From positions 1,668,773 to 1,732,772 of the forward strand of contig NC_049997.1 of NCBI RefSeq assembly GCF_000003815.2: DNA of 64,000 bases, read 5' to 3'. Within the stretch, counting starts at the first letter, position 1; each line of letters begins with the position of its first letter. Below the pieces are notes generated by a model. That model saw nothing but the letters and a program-made list of their open reading frames with translations. It searched no databases and was not told the origin of the DNA. This DNA is from Branchiostoma floridae. Lineage: Eukaryota > Chordata > Leptocardii > Amphioxiformes > Branchiostomatidae. Made by a program: the position numbers and the translations under genes. Of the stretch, positions 1 through 13,132 are shown piece after piece.

Positions 1-602
1 CGCAGCTGGACTCACGCGATTAGATCCTTAAATTATATATTCATAGCAGCGGCTCGAATTCCTGCAATCCTTGGTTCCAAATGTCCCAACGGATCTCGGG
101 ACAACAAAGTGGTCGGTATATTTCATCTATTAAAATTTGACATAGATATTACGAATATCACAAAAAAAGACAATTTCAAAACTTGTCAAATGAGAGGCGC
201 AGACAGGCTAATGAGAGCGAAGCTAACGCTGCGGTTCATAAAGTGGTTCTAGAAACTAAACCGGCCTTTGTCATCATAAACACTGAGGAAAAGGCGAGAC
301 ATCGTCGTAGTTATCATGTAGCCTATTCAAATAGTATAAAATATTCTTTCTGTAGATGGTGTTCGTCAATCGAAAGCTATCCAAAGAAGATGATACAGTA
401 ATCTTCTACATTTACACAAACGTACATACAAGTGGATACACACGGAGTAACAAATAGGTATGTACATGTTATGTGAATAGCATCATGTTTCACATATTGT
501 TTACAATACTGGTTCTCAAGAATAAACAGTATTTGACATATGCCAATTTGTACACAGAATGTAATCAAATTTATCTATCAAATGGAATGTATTAATTTTT
601 TG
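1..602. other. No recognisable feature
   Basis: AT-rich DNA with only short chance frames. Confidence 0.6.
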
Positions 603-1010
603 TGAAGAAGCACCAAGGAAGGAACAGCTTTGTGTGTTTATATTCATCTCTTTGTAAAGTGACGTTCATCTTCAATGTCGTTTGGACAGAACGGACAGAA
701 CCTCTGGTCGCTGGAATTTCAACATTCAGGTTATGGCTGCAGAAGTTTTTCTGTGTAATTGCTGTGCAAATTTCAAAATTGTGTATATCCGAAGGGTACT
801 TTCCTTGCAGGCGAGTTCGTAATTGATTGGTTGACAGATCATTATTATACAGGATTAGTATGTATACCTCTCCACCGTTAGAGTTCAGAATGTCATTCAC
901 ACGATTCACAAAGTTAAAGTCACCAGAATGTAAATTTCACCAAGCAGATTGTTTACCAAATGATGCCAGTATTTGGTAAGTTGAATGATGATGACGATGA
1001 TAAGTGTTTG
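603..1010 (-). mobile_element. Degenerate non-LTR retrotransposon 3' end
   Basis: Reverse-strand fragments KYWHHLVN, VNDILNSNGGEVYI and CPFCPNDIEDERHF match in order the copy at 27428-28203 (KYWHRLAN, VKDILNHHGF, FCPKQIENEF). Frame shifts and stops make it a fossil. The Cys-Cys-His pattern is the zinc-knuckle region at the C-terminus of LINE reverse-transcriptase proteins. Confidence 0.7.
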
Positions 1011-4000
1011 GAAAGCTTCCATGAACGCTTCCATGAACGCACTGTAATGTAATTGTGTGAATATATATATATATGTACACACATATATGCATACATATAT
1101 ATTTAATGATGAAATTACATCGTTGCTAGGTCGGTTCGATGGAAAAGAAGAAAAGTTTCCCATTTATAGAACATGGAATTAAGTGCTTTGAGGGCCAAAC
1201 GGAAGTTTTCTAATTGGTTTATTGCTTCTATAATCGATGTATGTAGGGAAACGTGAGTCCCGTTTATATGGCTACCTTATGAATGATTTAACGGGCTATA
1301 GAGTCTAAGTATAGGGTCGGGAACAATTCATACTGTACCACTATATCACCTGCAACACAGTAGCGTTGTTAATGCAAGATTGTCTTGAATCATCATTATT
1401 GTAATGATAGAAAGATTTAAACAACACCTTATTTTTGGATTATTGAAATTGATACAGCGGAAACAACTAAAGCAATCTCTCGTACACGGTGCTCTATATT
1501 GACTTCAGATGCAGAGTTCACGGTAGCCATATGACATTGTACGATCCACATACAATCGATTCTTTGTAAGTAGTTAACTAGTTAGGCAAAAGCTTGCCGG
1601 ACCGGGCCTCTCAGACAACACAGTTAGGCGGACAGCCTTCTACACTAGCTGCAGCAGGCAGATTGAACAAGCTCACAGGCGCCATCGCAGTTCCTAAACT
1701 GCTCCAGTTCCAATCGCAATTCACTCAGTAAAAACCCTGTCAAATTGCTCTATCGAAATGACAAAATTCATGATATCTAAGACATGGTAGGTTCGGCACT
1801 GGCAATGTTGTATTGTTTTGTATTCCAACAAGCCTCAACATCAAAACGAGTTGAACATTATGAACATTAATTCTCTATCAGGCATAGGGGCCTGATGGTG
1901 CCACGGTGTATTAAATACGTCATCATGTTCCCACAGATGTTGGAATCCTGCATCATATGTCGGCACGATGTAACTATAGGTCTGTCATGGTCGGTCTTTT
2001 CCAATTCACGGCATCAGTCGTCCTTCATACAGTTAACGTACCGCACACTTCAAGTGAAAATCATGTAAATTCTAACTGTTTCCTCTGAATGATGTCTATG
2101 GGTTGTTTTCGTTTTTTTTTTAGGAACCCCCGGGCTAGACGACGAAGAGGAAGACAAGTCATCTTTTATGAAAAGCAAAACACATGTTCATCTCAGAAGT
2201 AAACGTCTTTCCCTGTGCTTTCTCCGAGAAAGGCAAGACGCAGCATACGTGTATTATCAGAGGTGTATTATTTATATCATCATTCCGCAGGGTCGGGGTG
2301 CTTTCAGATAGACTGCCTTGTTGCGCGTTCACAGACTGTCGTACAAAAATTCCTCCACACTAGGGCCTCACGATCTCGCCCTGGCGACGTAGGCCCCATT
2401 TCGATTTCTTGTGATTTTTGCAATCATCCTCTCTCCTATTTCATATAACGTCAATCTATCGTTCTGCAATCTGCGTTCTATGTTTGGCGCTATTCCACCG
2501 GGTAAAATATGCCAGATTATTTTCAGAAAGTGTCCAGTATGATACTGAATATATTTCTGCCCTATTGCTACTGATACAGTAAGTAGAGCAAGGTAACGGT
2601 TCCCGATCTCTGCTAGCTTTAAAAAGCCTACAGAGATTCCTGAAAACCCAACCAGCAAAATCTAATGAGGTTGTCTTAATGTTTTTAACCCTGTTATATA
2701 CTACTTCAAGATGTCGTCTTAACTCCCAATATGGCCGCCAGTCTATTATGCATTCAAAGCGCGTAGCGATAAATGGTGGGTCCTTTTCTTTGTCGTAGCA
2801 GACGATTAAGGAACTACATAAAAGATTTACTGAATTTTGCAAACAAAATATGATACAAATATCTTATCTTACACCATATTACCATACTACCCAAATCTGA
2901 CGGAATCTAAGTTGATTTAGATACAATTTCTATGTGCCTTGACGTTTTTTGAATTGTATTTACATAGTATTCTGAAATCAATATTTACTTCCCACATCAT
3001 CAACTTTCTGTTCCACCCTCAGGTGCTCGAAGGTGTTCTTACACCGTTTTGGTGACAAATATGGCGGTAGGTCGATTTGGTATTCTGCAGCGGTTTCGCA
3101 ACTTACAATTGCGCAATCAGGACCCTTGTCACGTTCCACGAATCGATTGGAGTGGCGCATATAGGCCATATTCTGCCGTTGTTTTTCATGTTTACGCCTG
3201 AGCCGCTGCAGCGCTCATTGATACTGTGACGCAGAAAGGGGCCCTCGCACACAACAGCGGGGGGCCGCGGACGTGCTGCGGCAAGGGAAGCACAGAGTCG
3301 GCCTGCCTGTACAGGGCAACACTTTCGTGGCAGTAGCAAATAGATCTTTCCAGATAGCATAATTTGAGGACGATCTAACTATCTATGGTGTGTGCGCATA
3401 GATAAAAGAAACTAAAGGAATGAAAAAAAAGATTTTGATAGAAAAAATGAGTCCATCTTAATCACTGATGATGAATATCAGATACCGTCTTAAGTCTAAC
3501 CATACAAACTACATCGAATGATTCTTGTATTAACATTTCACAGATTTTCTATTTATTAGTGGATTGAAAGTACTAGTATCTCACATTACATTTTACACTT
3601 AGTATTGTCTGGTGCTGAAACATGAAATTTGATTTCTCTCTTTAACACGTCTTAAAATGAAAAATGCCTGTACAGACTAAATCAAAAGCTCTGAGGACCA
3701 ACTAGCTGAAACCCTGTAGTGACGATTGTAAAAACCTGAGGAAATACGATGAGGAAATACGATTTTAAGTATCACCTCTTTTGATCGAATTGCTACGACG
3801 AAATGCATTTTGATAGTTTGTTGTCGCTGTGCGCGCTCCTTTGAGAAAAAGCATTCCAAACAAGCATCAGACAACAGCCTTGTTCAATAAGGACGTTGTG
3901 ATTCTCGTCTTTAAATCCAGATTCAGTCAGTTCAGCCCCCTTTATCCACACCGGAGGAGATAGGTAAAAGGGGTACAAGACTTACAAGACTACTACTAAA

Positions 4001-4291
4001 CTTAACGTACTAAACTTAACGACTTACAAGTCCCAGTCCTGCGCCAGGTTAGGATTTAACATGACAAATACACAATTATATGTGTACAAAAACTATAAAT
4101 AAAACAATCCTAGATCCATTATGTCGACATGTACTCTCTATGTACGGCATGCTTCATTGCATAATGTGTAGAAAATTCATATTAATCAATAATGACCACC
4201 GACGAAGAATCAGGAAAAATTTGGTTTTTCTTTTTATCGCGTTTGACGTGACATCTTCACATTTTAAATCTGTATCTGTATCTAAATTTTA
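1011..4291. other. Non-coding; no supported gene
   Basis: AT repeats near 1062-1105. The stretch 2368-2842 (minus) has two overlapping open frames that look like one shifted reading (FLKLAEIGNRYLALLTVSVA, RRLQNDRLTLYEIGERMIAK); possibly an old transposable-element frame, unrecognised. A T-rich AG at about 2125 (plus) is followed by GLDDEEEDKSSFMKSK, exon-like but without a clear donor. Confidence 0.4.
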
Positions 4292-4390
4292 TATAGCCGG
4301 TATAACCGCCCTTCGGCGTAACACACCAGCTTCGTAGGCACGCGGCGCGGCAGCAGCTGGTTATATTACATTGAACGACCCGTCACTCCT
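4292..4390. repeat. Dispersed CGGTATAACCGCC repeat
   Basis: GCCGGTATAACCGCCCTTCG then CACGCGGCGCGGCAGCAGCT. Related pieces occur at 15986-16015, 16335-16366 and 16584-16640, and part at 24490. Its class is unknown to me. Confidence 0.5.
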
Positions 4391-4406
4391 AGCTTTTGCA
4401 CATCTA

Positions 4407-5044
4407 CGAGGGTGGTTCAAAAAGTAATGCAATGGGTCTTACAACAGGCTCATTTTTTAATCTAATGAGTTGAAATTTGGCACAAAGGTAAAGGCATATA
4501 TCATCTTGAGATTGAAATAGCTGAATTTTTTTTCAGGATTTTATAAGTGACTTAGTCGAGTTCATGATGACCACACCCTTGGTAGCCCGTTTTTAAATAG
4601 TTAATATTTGTGCCAAGTTTCGTATCTTTTAGTTAATGAAAAAGCAGTGTACACAACCCTTTAATCAACAAATCTATTATTCAAACTGCCCGTAATGTAG
4701 CAACTCACTTCATGCTAGCAGCTGTAAAAGAAGAACCGTTGAGAGTTCAGAAATGAAAATTGGCATGTAACCTATAGAGACACTAACTATTATACAGGTG
4801 AAAAGTGAGCTTCCTGCAATAGTTATAAGTGGGTCAGATCTAGAGCAACTGATCTTCTGACAAGCTTCCAAGGGTGTGGTCAACTTGAAATCAACTAAGT
4901 TGCTCCTAAAAGTCTGAAAAACAAATTGAGATATTTCAATCTCAAGATGATATATGCCTTTACCTTTGTGCCAAATTTCAACTCATTCGATTAAAAAATG
5001 AGCCTGTTGTAAGACCCATTGCATTACTTTTTGAACCATCCTCG
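4407..5044. mobile_element. Mariner-like MITE with about 130-bp inverted repeats, TA flanks
   Basis: The left end CGAGGGTGGTTCAAAAAGTA and the right end (same read backwards, up to TACTTTTTGAACCATCCTCG) are near-identical inverted repeats extending about 130 bp. TA dinucleotides flank both ends (4405-4406 and 5045-5046). Total 638 bp and no transposase frame. Terminal sequence and TA target suggest Tc1/mariner. Confidence 0.85.
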
Positions 5045-5046
5045 TA

Positions 5047-6836
5047 TCTGCAAGTGTTCTTAAAACTATCCAGAGAAGATGCCCCTACCAGGGTAGATGC
5101 CCCAACTGGGGCAACATTTCAAAATGTGCTCCAATACATGAATGCACATTTTCAAGATTTAGAAATGATTTTCTTGTCAAAATGAATTGAACCAAGCTCT
5201 GCACAGCCATACAATTTCATTCACGAAAAAGGGGGTGAGCAATTTTCCCACACATAGTAAAGCTAAGCCTGAATTATTATCGTGCACCAACCATGCGTAC
5301 ATGAGAGTAGATTTTCTTTTCTTTTGGGGAGCTGAAAGAACACTTTTTCGCACGCTCAGAATTACACTATGTAAAAACTAACTACTGAAACAAATGAGGC
5401 CTAGATCCTTACACCGATGCGTCAAGGCAAAAATAGCACATTTCAGGGTTCAGTCCATGTCCTAAAATCTTATATCATATATTGTATCATACAGCTATAT
5501 TTCTCGATCGTTGTTTGGATTATTTCTAGCTGCACGTAGTTGTCTGATGTTGCATTCGTGTTTATACCGGATTGGTAATACATCTGTAGGCGTACTTCCC
5601 TTGTAACTAGCTGGGCAAATTGTCTTCATTGAGTGGAAAGAAACATGACCGAATTTGCGCTTGTTAGGTACTTTGCGCACATATTGTAAAGATTCTTGCC
5701 TTCAAACCTATAAATATTCCAGCTTGCGTTAGCAAATCTTATCACATGTTGGAATTCAGTGCAGCATCAATTTTTTGATTTACAAATAGAAATTAGACAA
5801 TATTAAGACATGAGACCGCTACTGTGCGCACAAACGGAATAGTTTGATCGTAATCTAACCAAGCTACGGTGGTAACATTATCACTAGTGTTGCAGGCAAA
5901 ATTTCCGGCAGCAGATAAACCTTCTAGATGTTTCCGTGGCTTTCTGCCGCGTGTCCCAATTGGCCAGCCGTGTGCGCAGCAGTACAAGTGGTTGCGGGAA
6001 GGAGAGACGAAGGAGGAATACAAAAGAAACAGAGAGCGGATTTGAAAATCAGTCTGTCCCTGCCTCAAAGGACCACCCAGTCGTTTCTTAAGATGAATAT
6101 ATGGATGAATGAATATCAGGTCCGAGGCGCTGAGGTTATATTTTGCCACCCATGTAGTTATCAGGTGCAGTTTGTCAATGCTAACGTTGGAAGCTGAGAG
6201 GCCGAGGAAAAATAGATGCCTCATATATACACTTTCTTCACAAAACCAACGGTTATGTTATTCCCGACATCACATTGCGGAAATGTTTCTGTAGGAAAAG
6301 TACCTACTTTCACGTTACATGTTACAAGTAATAGCATTCTTTCCTTTTGCAATACTCAAACCTCAAAATACAAAGATCGATGATGGAAGTTGGAATGGAG
6401 ACGTACTAAAATTCGAACATGTAAAAATTCAAAGAATGTTTGCTGTTTTCGGTTTTGGTTCATTAAAGAATGGGATATTACAAATGCCTCCGTTTATTTG
6501 TTTCCTTAAAACGTAAGATCGCATATTTTACAGCGTGGAATCATTTTCTAAACGATGATGAGTTATACGATTTACGATTATGCAATTATAGTCGATATAA
6601 AACTACGTAATCTAACTAAACAAAGCATCAAATTGAAAATACAACAAAATTTACGACTTACAAACATATGTAAACGAATAGAAAAAGGATGAAAATTCAG
6701 TGGTAAAATATAATCTTTTACATCAAGTAAATAAGATATAAAGAGTCCTATTGATGCTGAATATAGGGCCTTTACTCAGGGGCTGAGGAATGAAAGTACC
6801 TGGTTCTTGACATTACGTAGGAAACTACTTGTCAAT
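5047..6836. other. Non-coding; no supported gene
   Basis: Only shadow-length frames; the longest (5793-6224 minus) has no recognisable motif. A domain I S2 exon of Nav A was looked for here and not found. Confidence 0.5.
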
Positions 6837-7216
6837 CATGGATGATGTACAACAGACATCGTGTTAGCACCATGGACAGCTCTAGTGTCCAACATGGATG
6901 GTACACAACAGACATGATGTTAGCACCATGGATAGCTCTAGTGCCCAACATGGATGATGTACAACAGACATCGTGTTAGCACCATGGACAGCTCTATTGT
7001 CCAACATGGATGATGTACAACAGACATCGTGTTAGCACCATGGACAGCTCTAGTGTCCAACATGGATGATGTACAACAGACATCGTGTTAGCACCATGGA
7101 CAGCTCTAGTGTCCAACATGGATGGTACACAACAGACATGATGTTAGCACCATGGATAGCTCTAGTGCCCAACATGGATGATGTACAACAGACATCGTGT
7201 TAGCACCATGGACAGC
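6837..7216. repeat. 56-bp minisatellite, left part
   Basis: About seven units of a 56-bp repeat containing GATGATGTACAACAGACATC and GTTAGCACCATGGACAGC. Units vary at a few bases. The array continues at 8169 after an inserted element. Confidence 0.95.
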
Positions 7217-8168
7217 TTTAACCCTATTCAGACCGGGCTTTTTTGGTCATCCCTGGACCGGGGGGGGGGCTTTTGAGGCCCTCCACTTCTAAGTCCTCTA
7301 ACTCTTGAATGACGTGTCGTAGGGCCACCAAAGTTTCAGGACATGATATCGACATAATATCTGACAAGTATATGACGTTTGACGTTACGTTGACGTAAGA
7401 TGACGTAATTATGACGTCATCAATTTGATTATATTGGCCGGACCCATGAAAAAAGGGTTTTCTCAGACAACTTCAAGTTATACTACAAAAATGTAACAAC
7501 AAGTGCAGATTACAGAATAATAATGTTTATTACGACTTATATTGCCAATAGCAACATCGATGACGTCATAATGACGTCATAAAATGACGTCATGCACATC
7601 TAAGATACGAGTTAGGCTCCGCCATATTATATCCACTACCTTGAATTTTTAAAACTACTTTTTTTGCAACAAATAATCACAAAGGGCAATGGAAATAGAC
7701 TAAATTCATTCATTTAGATGGTCTTTGATGAAAAAATACCAGGTAATTACAAATTTTAAGGGATAATTAGCTTGTTATTCTTGATCTGGCCATACTGTCC
7801 GCCATCTTGGATTTTGGGCTGATGACGTCATCAAATTAGCATAATTTATGCATATATAATGATGAAATATATGCTAAATAATATAACATTTTATCTATGT
7901 AACAAAATATCAGTAATATAGCAAATAAATGTGAAAAATACATTGTTAGAACCAAAAATAGTGATTTTTGGCAAAACTGCCTGTCAGCAAACGGTTGCCA
8001 TGGCAACACGAAAAAATGGAAAATTTGTCAAACTTCGTAAAATTGTTGCCAACAATATTTTAGGAAAACTCACCAAATTTGGTGGCTTTAGCGTAAGGCG
8101 TTCTGGCGTTATAGGACATCGAAGTTGGCGCGGGCCTCAAAAGCCCCCCCCCCCCGGTCTGAATAGGG
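7217..8168. mobile_element. DNA element inserted in the minisatellite
   Basis: Ends are inverted: CCCTATTCAGACCGGG on the left and CCGGTCTGAATAGGG on the right, with G/C runs and CTTTTGAGGCC / GGCCTCAAAAG also inverted. Comparison with an intact unit (GCTCTAGTG) places the junction at a TA, or at TTAA/CTAG. No transposase frame. Inside are several TGACGTCA palindromes (near 7411, 7562-7595 and 7823). Confidence 0.82.
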
Positions 8169-8800
8169 CTAGTGTCCAACATGGATGATGTACAACAAAC
8201 ATTATGTTAGCACCATGGATAGCTCTAGTGCCCAACATGGATGATGTACAACAGACATCGTGTTAGCACCATGGACAGCTCTAGTGTCCAACCATGGATG
8301 ATGTACAACAGACATGATGTTAGCACCATGGACAGCTCTAGTGTCCAACATGGATGATGTACAACAGACATCGTGTTAGCACCATGGACAGCTCTATTGT
8401 CCAACATGGATGATGTACAACAGACATCGTGTTAGCACCATGGACAGCTCTAGTGCCCAACATGGATGATGTACAACAGACATCGTGTTAGCACCATGGA
8501 CAGCTCTAGTGTCCAACCATGGATGATGTACAACAGACATCGTGTTAGCACCATGGACAGCTCTAGTGCCCAACATGGATGATGTACAACAGACATGATG
8601 TTAGCACCATGGACAGCTCTAGTGTCCAACATGTTTAATGTACAACAGACATCGTGTTAGCACCATGGACAGCTCTAGTGTCCAAACATGGATGGTACAC
8701 AACAGACATTATGTTAGCACCATGGACAGCTCTAGTGTCGAACATGATTGATGCACAACAGGCATGGTGTTGGCACCATGGACAGCTCGAACATGCATTA
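8169..8800. repeat. 56-bp minisatellite, right part
   Basis: About eleven further units of the same 56-bp repeat, degenerating after 8740. Short open frames in it are repeat translation and not genes. Confidence 0.95.
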
Positions 8801-9783
8801 TACGCAGTCGAGTGTGGGCAATGCAAATCTGCGATACAAATGTACTATACATTGATAGGAGTAGCCATACTGCGACGATAACGGGGACCCAGAAACCACG
8901 AAAGGCAATAACAAATATCCGCGATGATGAAGATGCTACGGGATGATTATTAAAGATCCGGGTGAATATTTGGCCCCAAACAAGAAAAGAATAACATTGT
9001 GATGGCTGGAAATTGATGAACAACGAGTCACACACACACACACACTTCAGATAGTATCGCAAGACCACCACTACATTTCTGAACCCTAATTTTGTGCTTG
9101 ACTCTTTAGTAAAGGTTTCAGTAGGATGGTTGGCAGAGATTAAAGCCAATGTTTTGGGCCAATCTTTAGAGATAAATGGATTTACTAAGGCTACAAATTG
9201 ACTCATTAGTATCAAGAAACACACTGCAAAGACGATCTGCTTATGATACTATATGCTGCAACTGACTGTAATTTATCTGTTTATGTATCTAGAATATTGT
9301 TGCTGTATAATGCAACTGGTGCCTTGTCCATCCTAGCCTTCTAATGTCACGTTGCCAACATGGTTCCATTTTGGGAATCAGAAAAATAGTATCATATTGA
9401 AATTGAGAACCATAACATTTGAGAACATTTGCTTCTGGAGTTCACTTTACATTTGTGCTCATTTTGGTACATAAGTTCTATCGAAAATTCACAGCTACAT
9501 TGTTTGTTCTCCATTTTCTTTACCTAACACATAGTCATTTATTTCATTACATTTAATCATTGCTTGTAATTTCCATAATGAGTGATGACGTCATATATGA
9601 CTGAAAATAAAATAATGTTGACGTGACCCATGGCACGGATTCCAATGTTTCATTTACTGCAGCTGGAATATATAAATTTTATTTGACATACCGCTCTATG
9701 CATCTACATCATATCAAAGAGTTTTATCATCATTTGTCCTTACCGCTTACGTAACATAGTCAGAAACAAGAAAAGGTACTTAC
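8801..9783. other. Nav A intron 3, part in window
   Basis: No exon seen. Short (CA)7 near 9030-9046. The minus-strand frame at 8709-9224 overlaps the minisatellite and has no Nav similarity. Confidence 0.5.
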
Positions 9784-9864
9784 TCTGTGATCTTCGGCGG
9801 ATCGTTCAGCGCCATGAAAACGCAGTTGACGAGGATGGTCAGCATGACTAAGGTGCTGAATAAT
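9784..9864 (-). CDS. SCN-like: Nav gene A third coding exon, domain I S1
   Basis: One base, 26 codons and two bases. With the split serine codon it reads [16 protein letters not shown] then [10 protein letters not shown], the first transmembrane helix of domain I and the start of the S1-S2 loop. The upstream intron ends in CAC (AC terminus), not AG. The donor is GTAAGT at 9783-9778, phase 2. The exon is too short to appear as a long open reading frame. Confidence 0.92.
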
Positions 9865-12800
9865 GTGAGCTTTGGTTAAAGAAAAAGTCCGATTGTTGTA
9901 ACAAGAGTTCATCAAAATACAGTATTGCGTGTTTGCCACAGTTTATTGTCTACACGCCCTTTAGTTGTTTTTCTTTCCTTCCTCTATTTTCGAGAATAGT
10001 CATGTAGTTTGAGTGATTCTTTCGTGAGAGCAAAAAACAACAGAGCACATGCACCCCAACACCCATTTGTGACGGAAGAGTGTCACAACCAACGTGTGTA
10101 TTTGTTGTCCTCTCTGTCTATGACCTTTGCCTCCTCCCAATCTATTACACAGTCATTTCTTGCAATGTTTGGGACCGCATCCTTACCGCTTCGTCACAAA
10201 GCGGCAAGGATGATTAACGTATCACGAACATTCCATGTCAAGTATTAACGTCACAATACAATAGGTTTTAGTTCGGATTGCACTGACTCTGTTTAGTTCA
10301 TATCTCACCGATAGTGTTCGTTTCATTTTGTACTGATGAAGGCAACAAATGGTCGTCAAAACGTTTACAGAAGAATTTAAAGAAGGTTGTGTAACGAATA
10401 AGATATTGTTGAGTATAAGACTTAGTATGGGCGCCAGTTATAATTCAATCACCTGTGACAAGTCGGCCTGATTGTTGAATGTACATTCTTACTGAAAATT
10501 AACAATTCATACGTTTTTATTACTTGAATGCGATTTTATTACTTGAATGTGATTTACCCCTTTTAGCACTTGGGACAGGTGTTTCAGCGTGTTGTTTAGC
10601 AAAACCCTGGACGACCTGAAAGCATCTAACAATGGTGGCCAAAAGATAAATATTCTATCACAAAATCATAATTAACTGGTAACGAGAAACCACCAAATGA
10701 CTATTCACTGTGCTTTCCGAAATGGTGGTCCGCTGCTAACGTTAGACAGTAACATGTCGCATATACGAAGAGTGGCCGTTCTACATCATTTAAGCCTGTC
10801 ATCTAACTTTAATGTGGACTTGTTCAGAAGATTTCATTTCCTATTAGGTTCATTAATGTAGGCTTTTGACTGTTGGTTTAGCCCTCTGACTGCGCGCCAG
10901 TAGACCTGTACACGTGCAGATTTGCTGTCAGGTCACGAATGGTGCCTGTCTATCTGCTCGTCAGGTCAACATGCGGCGCCAGTGTTCTTCTAGCTTCCAT
11001 GAATTCTTACCAGGCCCTAGTCCACAATTTCCTTGCATTATTACCTGTGCCGAATAACTTGTATATACTGCACGTCAAACATGGTGGAAAACAAAACACA
11101 TTTCATATCAAACTGTTAAAGAGCCTTTTAAAGAAGCCACTAGATTTCTTCCAAATCTCCTCATGTTTACAAACGAAAAGAAAACTACCCTCCTCCTACA
11201 ATCACAGAACCGACACATTCTAGAAAAGGCGGGATTCCTCGTCTTCCACTTTCCCAGGAAAAGAAGTCGAACCCAGCAAGTTACAGTTTAGAGTTAGCTT
11301 TTATACTACAGTAGACATATTTTATACTCTTATACGCTATTTGTGTTTCCTTTCATGTTACCTAAAATTAGCCCTCGGACAAGAATTTGCAATAAACATT
11401 CACAATATTTGCAGTAAAAATGTACAATTTTCTTGCACTAGGAGTATTTGAATTGGGCAGTCCCCCGGTCCGGCTCACTTCAAAAATCCATCCAAAGTCT
11501 CCAGGGTGCCACTTATATCTATTATATGCTGTAGCACAAACTGCATAAATTATTAAGAGTGTAGCGTGCGTGGAGAGAATTCCCACGTTACACATACAAT
11601 TTCCCGCCCCAAACAGAGTCTGAAACAGTGCATAGTCCAAAAGTCATATCAAATCTCCATAAAATCAATCTCTGCTTCTAGCAGCTTGAGCCAAACAAGG
11701 AGACCTTATCTCGATATGCACACGCTGGTATTCCTGGATCGAAATTTTATCCGGTAGAAAAAGTCGATAGAAAAGGTAAGCTATTCCACATCTGAGAGCG
11801 GCGAGGCCAACATAGGGGAATGTCTTGAACAAAAAAACATCACCTAAAATTAGAGTGTATTTTGAAGAAAAAAATGAAAGAGCACTGTCACAACATTATA
11901 TTGTTTGCTTTCTATCATTTCTATCAACACACACCATACAGCATACCACAACACAACACAACAGGACAGGACACATCAAGGCTCTATTCACATCAGCATA
12001 ATACACCGCAACACAATTGCGCATAATTGACACGAAAACCGACCGAGAATGACGACCGGTTCTCATGAAACGTTGAAGCTCCGTAACCTTAGCACCATCA
12101 GCATGCGGTTAATGCCATCTACGTGCAGCTATGTGCAAATATTGAAAGAAAACTGTTCTAAGCCACAGAGATTTCCCACAACTTCCCTTTCTGAATTATC
12201 AAACTACTCAGATAGAATCTATGCATGTACATTTGTTGTAATTTTAATAAATTGTGCCCAATATGCGTCCGGGCAATGAAGCATACAATACATTCTCGCT
12301 TTTCCAGAGACAAGAGGCGAATCACCAGTCAGTTGTGATAAATTTCTTTCGTTTGTTGCCATGGCAACAATATTTCTTTTGTAGACCTGATCGCACCCAA
12401 TCGCAGGGATGTGTTAAGGACGGTGCACATTCCACTATGGCACAAGTCACTGCTTTTCTGCCATCTTTTCTCATTAATTACTGACTGCTTTGACTGATTA
12501 CGTCGCTTAACTTTCACAACATGCAACATTTTATGATCCTTGTTGGTTTAAAATTGCTGTCACTGTCTCCAGCATACATGGCTGTTGTACCAAACTTTCG
12601 GTATGGTTTCTACATAGGTTGTATGAAGAATAATCACGGCAAAGTTTGACAAATTCTGGATGGCATAATCTAGTCGGACATTTCGATATAACTTTGATCT
12701 CTGATGCACCTCAACGTCAAATGAAAACTAGAGTTCCACGACACCTTCGCCGAATGGTTTCAACCTTTATGCCTACTATATTATTTATATCAATTATGTG

Positions 12801-13003
12801 AGCAAGGTATTTACATACATTATTTGATCACCTCCTCCACCCAAGTTGACGGTCTTTTTTAAGAAAGGCTGTAGATATCAAAACCGGAAGTTGCGCTGCA
12901 GTACCGTATCAAACCGCCAGGGGGCTCACAATCTAACCATTTTCAAGTTGCATAGAGGACTACAGTTCTCGAGTTTTGCTAGCTGGTCATCGAAACACAC
13001 ACA

Positions 13004-13042
<39 letters not shown>

Positions 13043-13099
13043 ACACACACACTCACTCACACACACACACACCCTCACACACACACACACACACACACT

Positions 13100-13132
<33 letters not shown>

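Noticed and set aside
2125-2260. Plus-strand exon-like stretch after a T-rich AG (GLDDEEEDKSSFMKSK)
   Set aside because: No clear donor, no partner exon and no family resemblance I can defend.
2368-2842. Overlapping minus-strand frames as a gene
   Set aside because: Two frames that only make sense with a shift, and no recognised domain; probably a transposon remnant.
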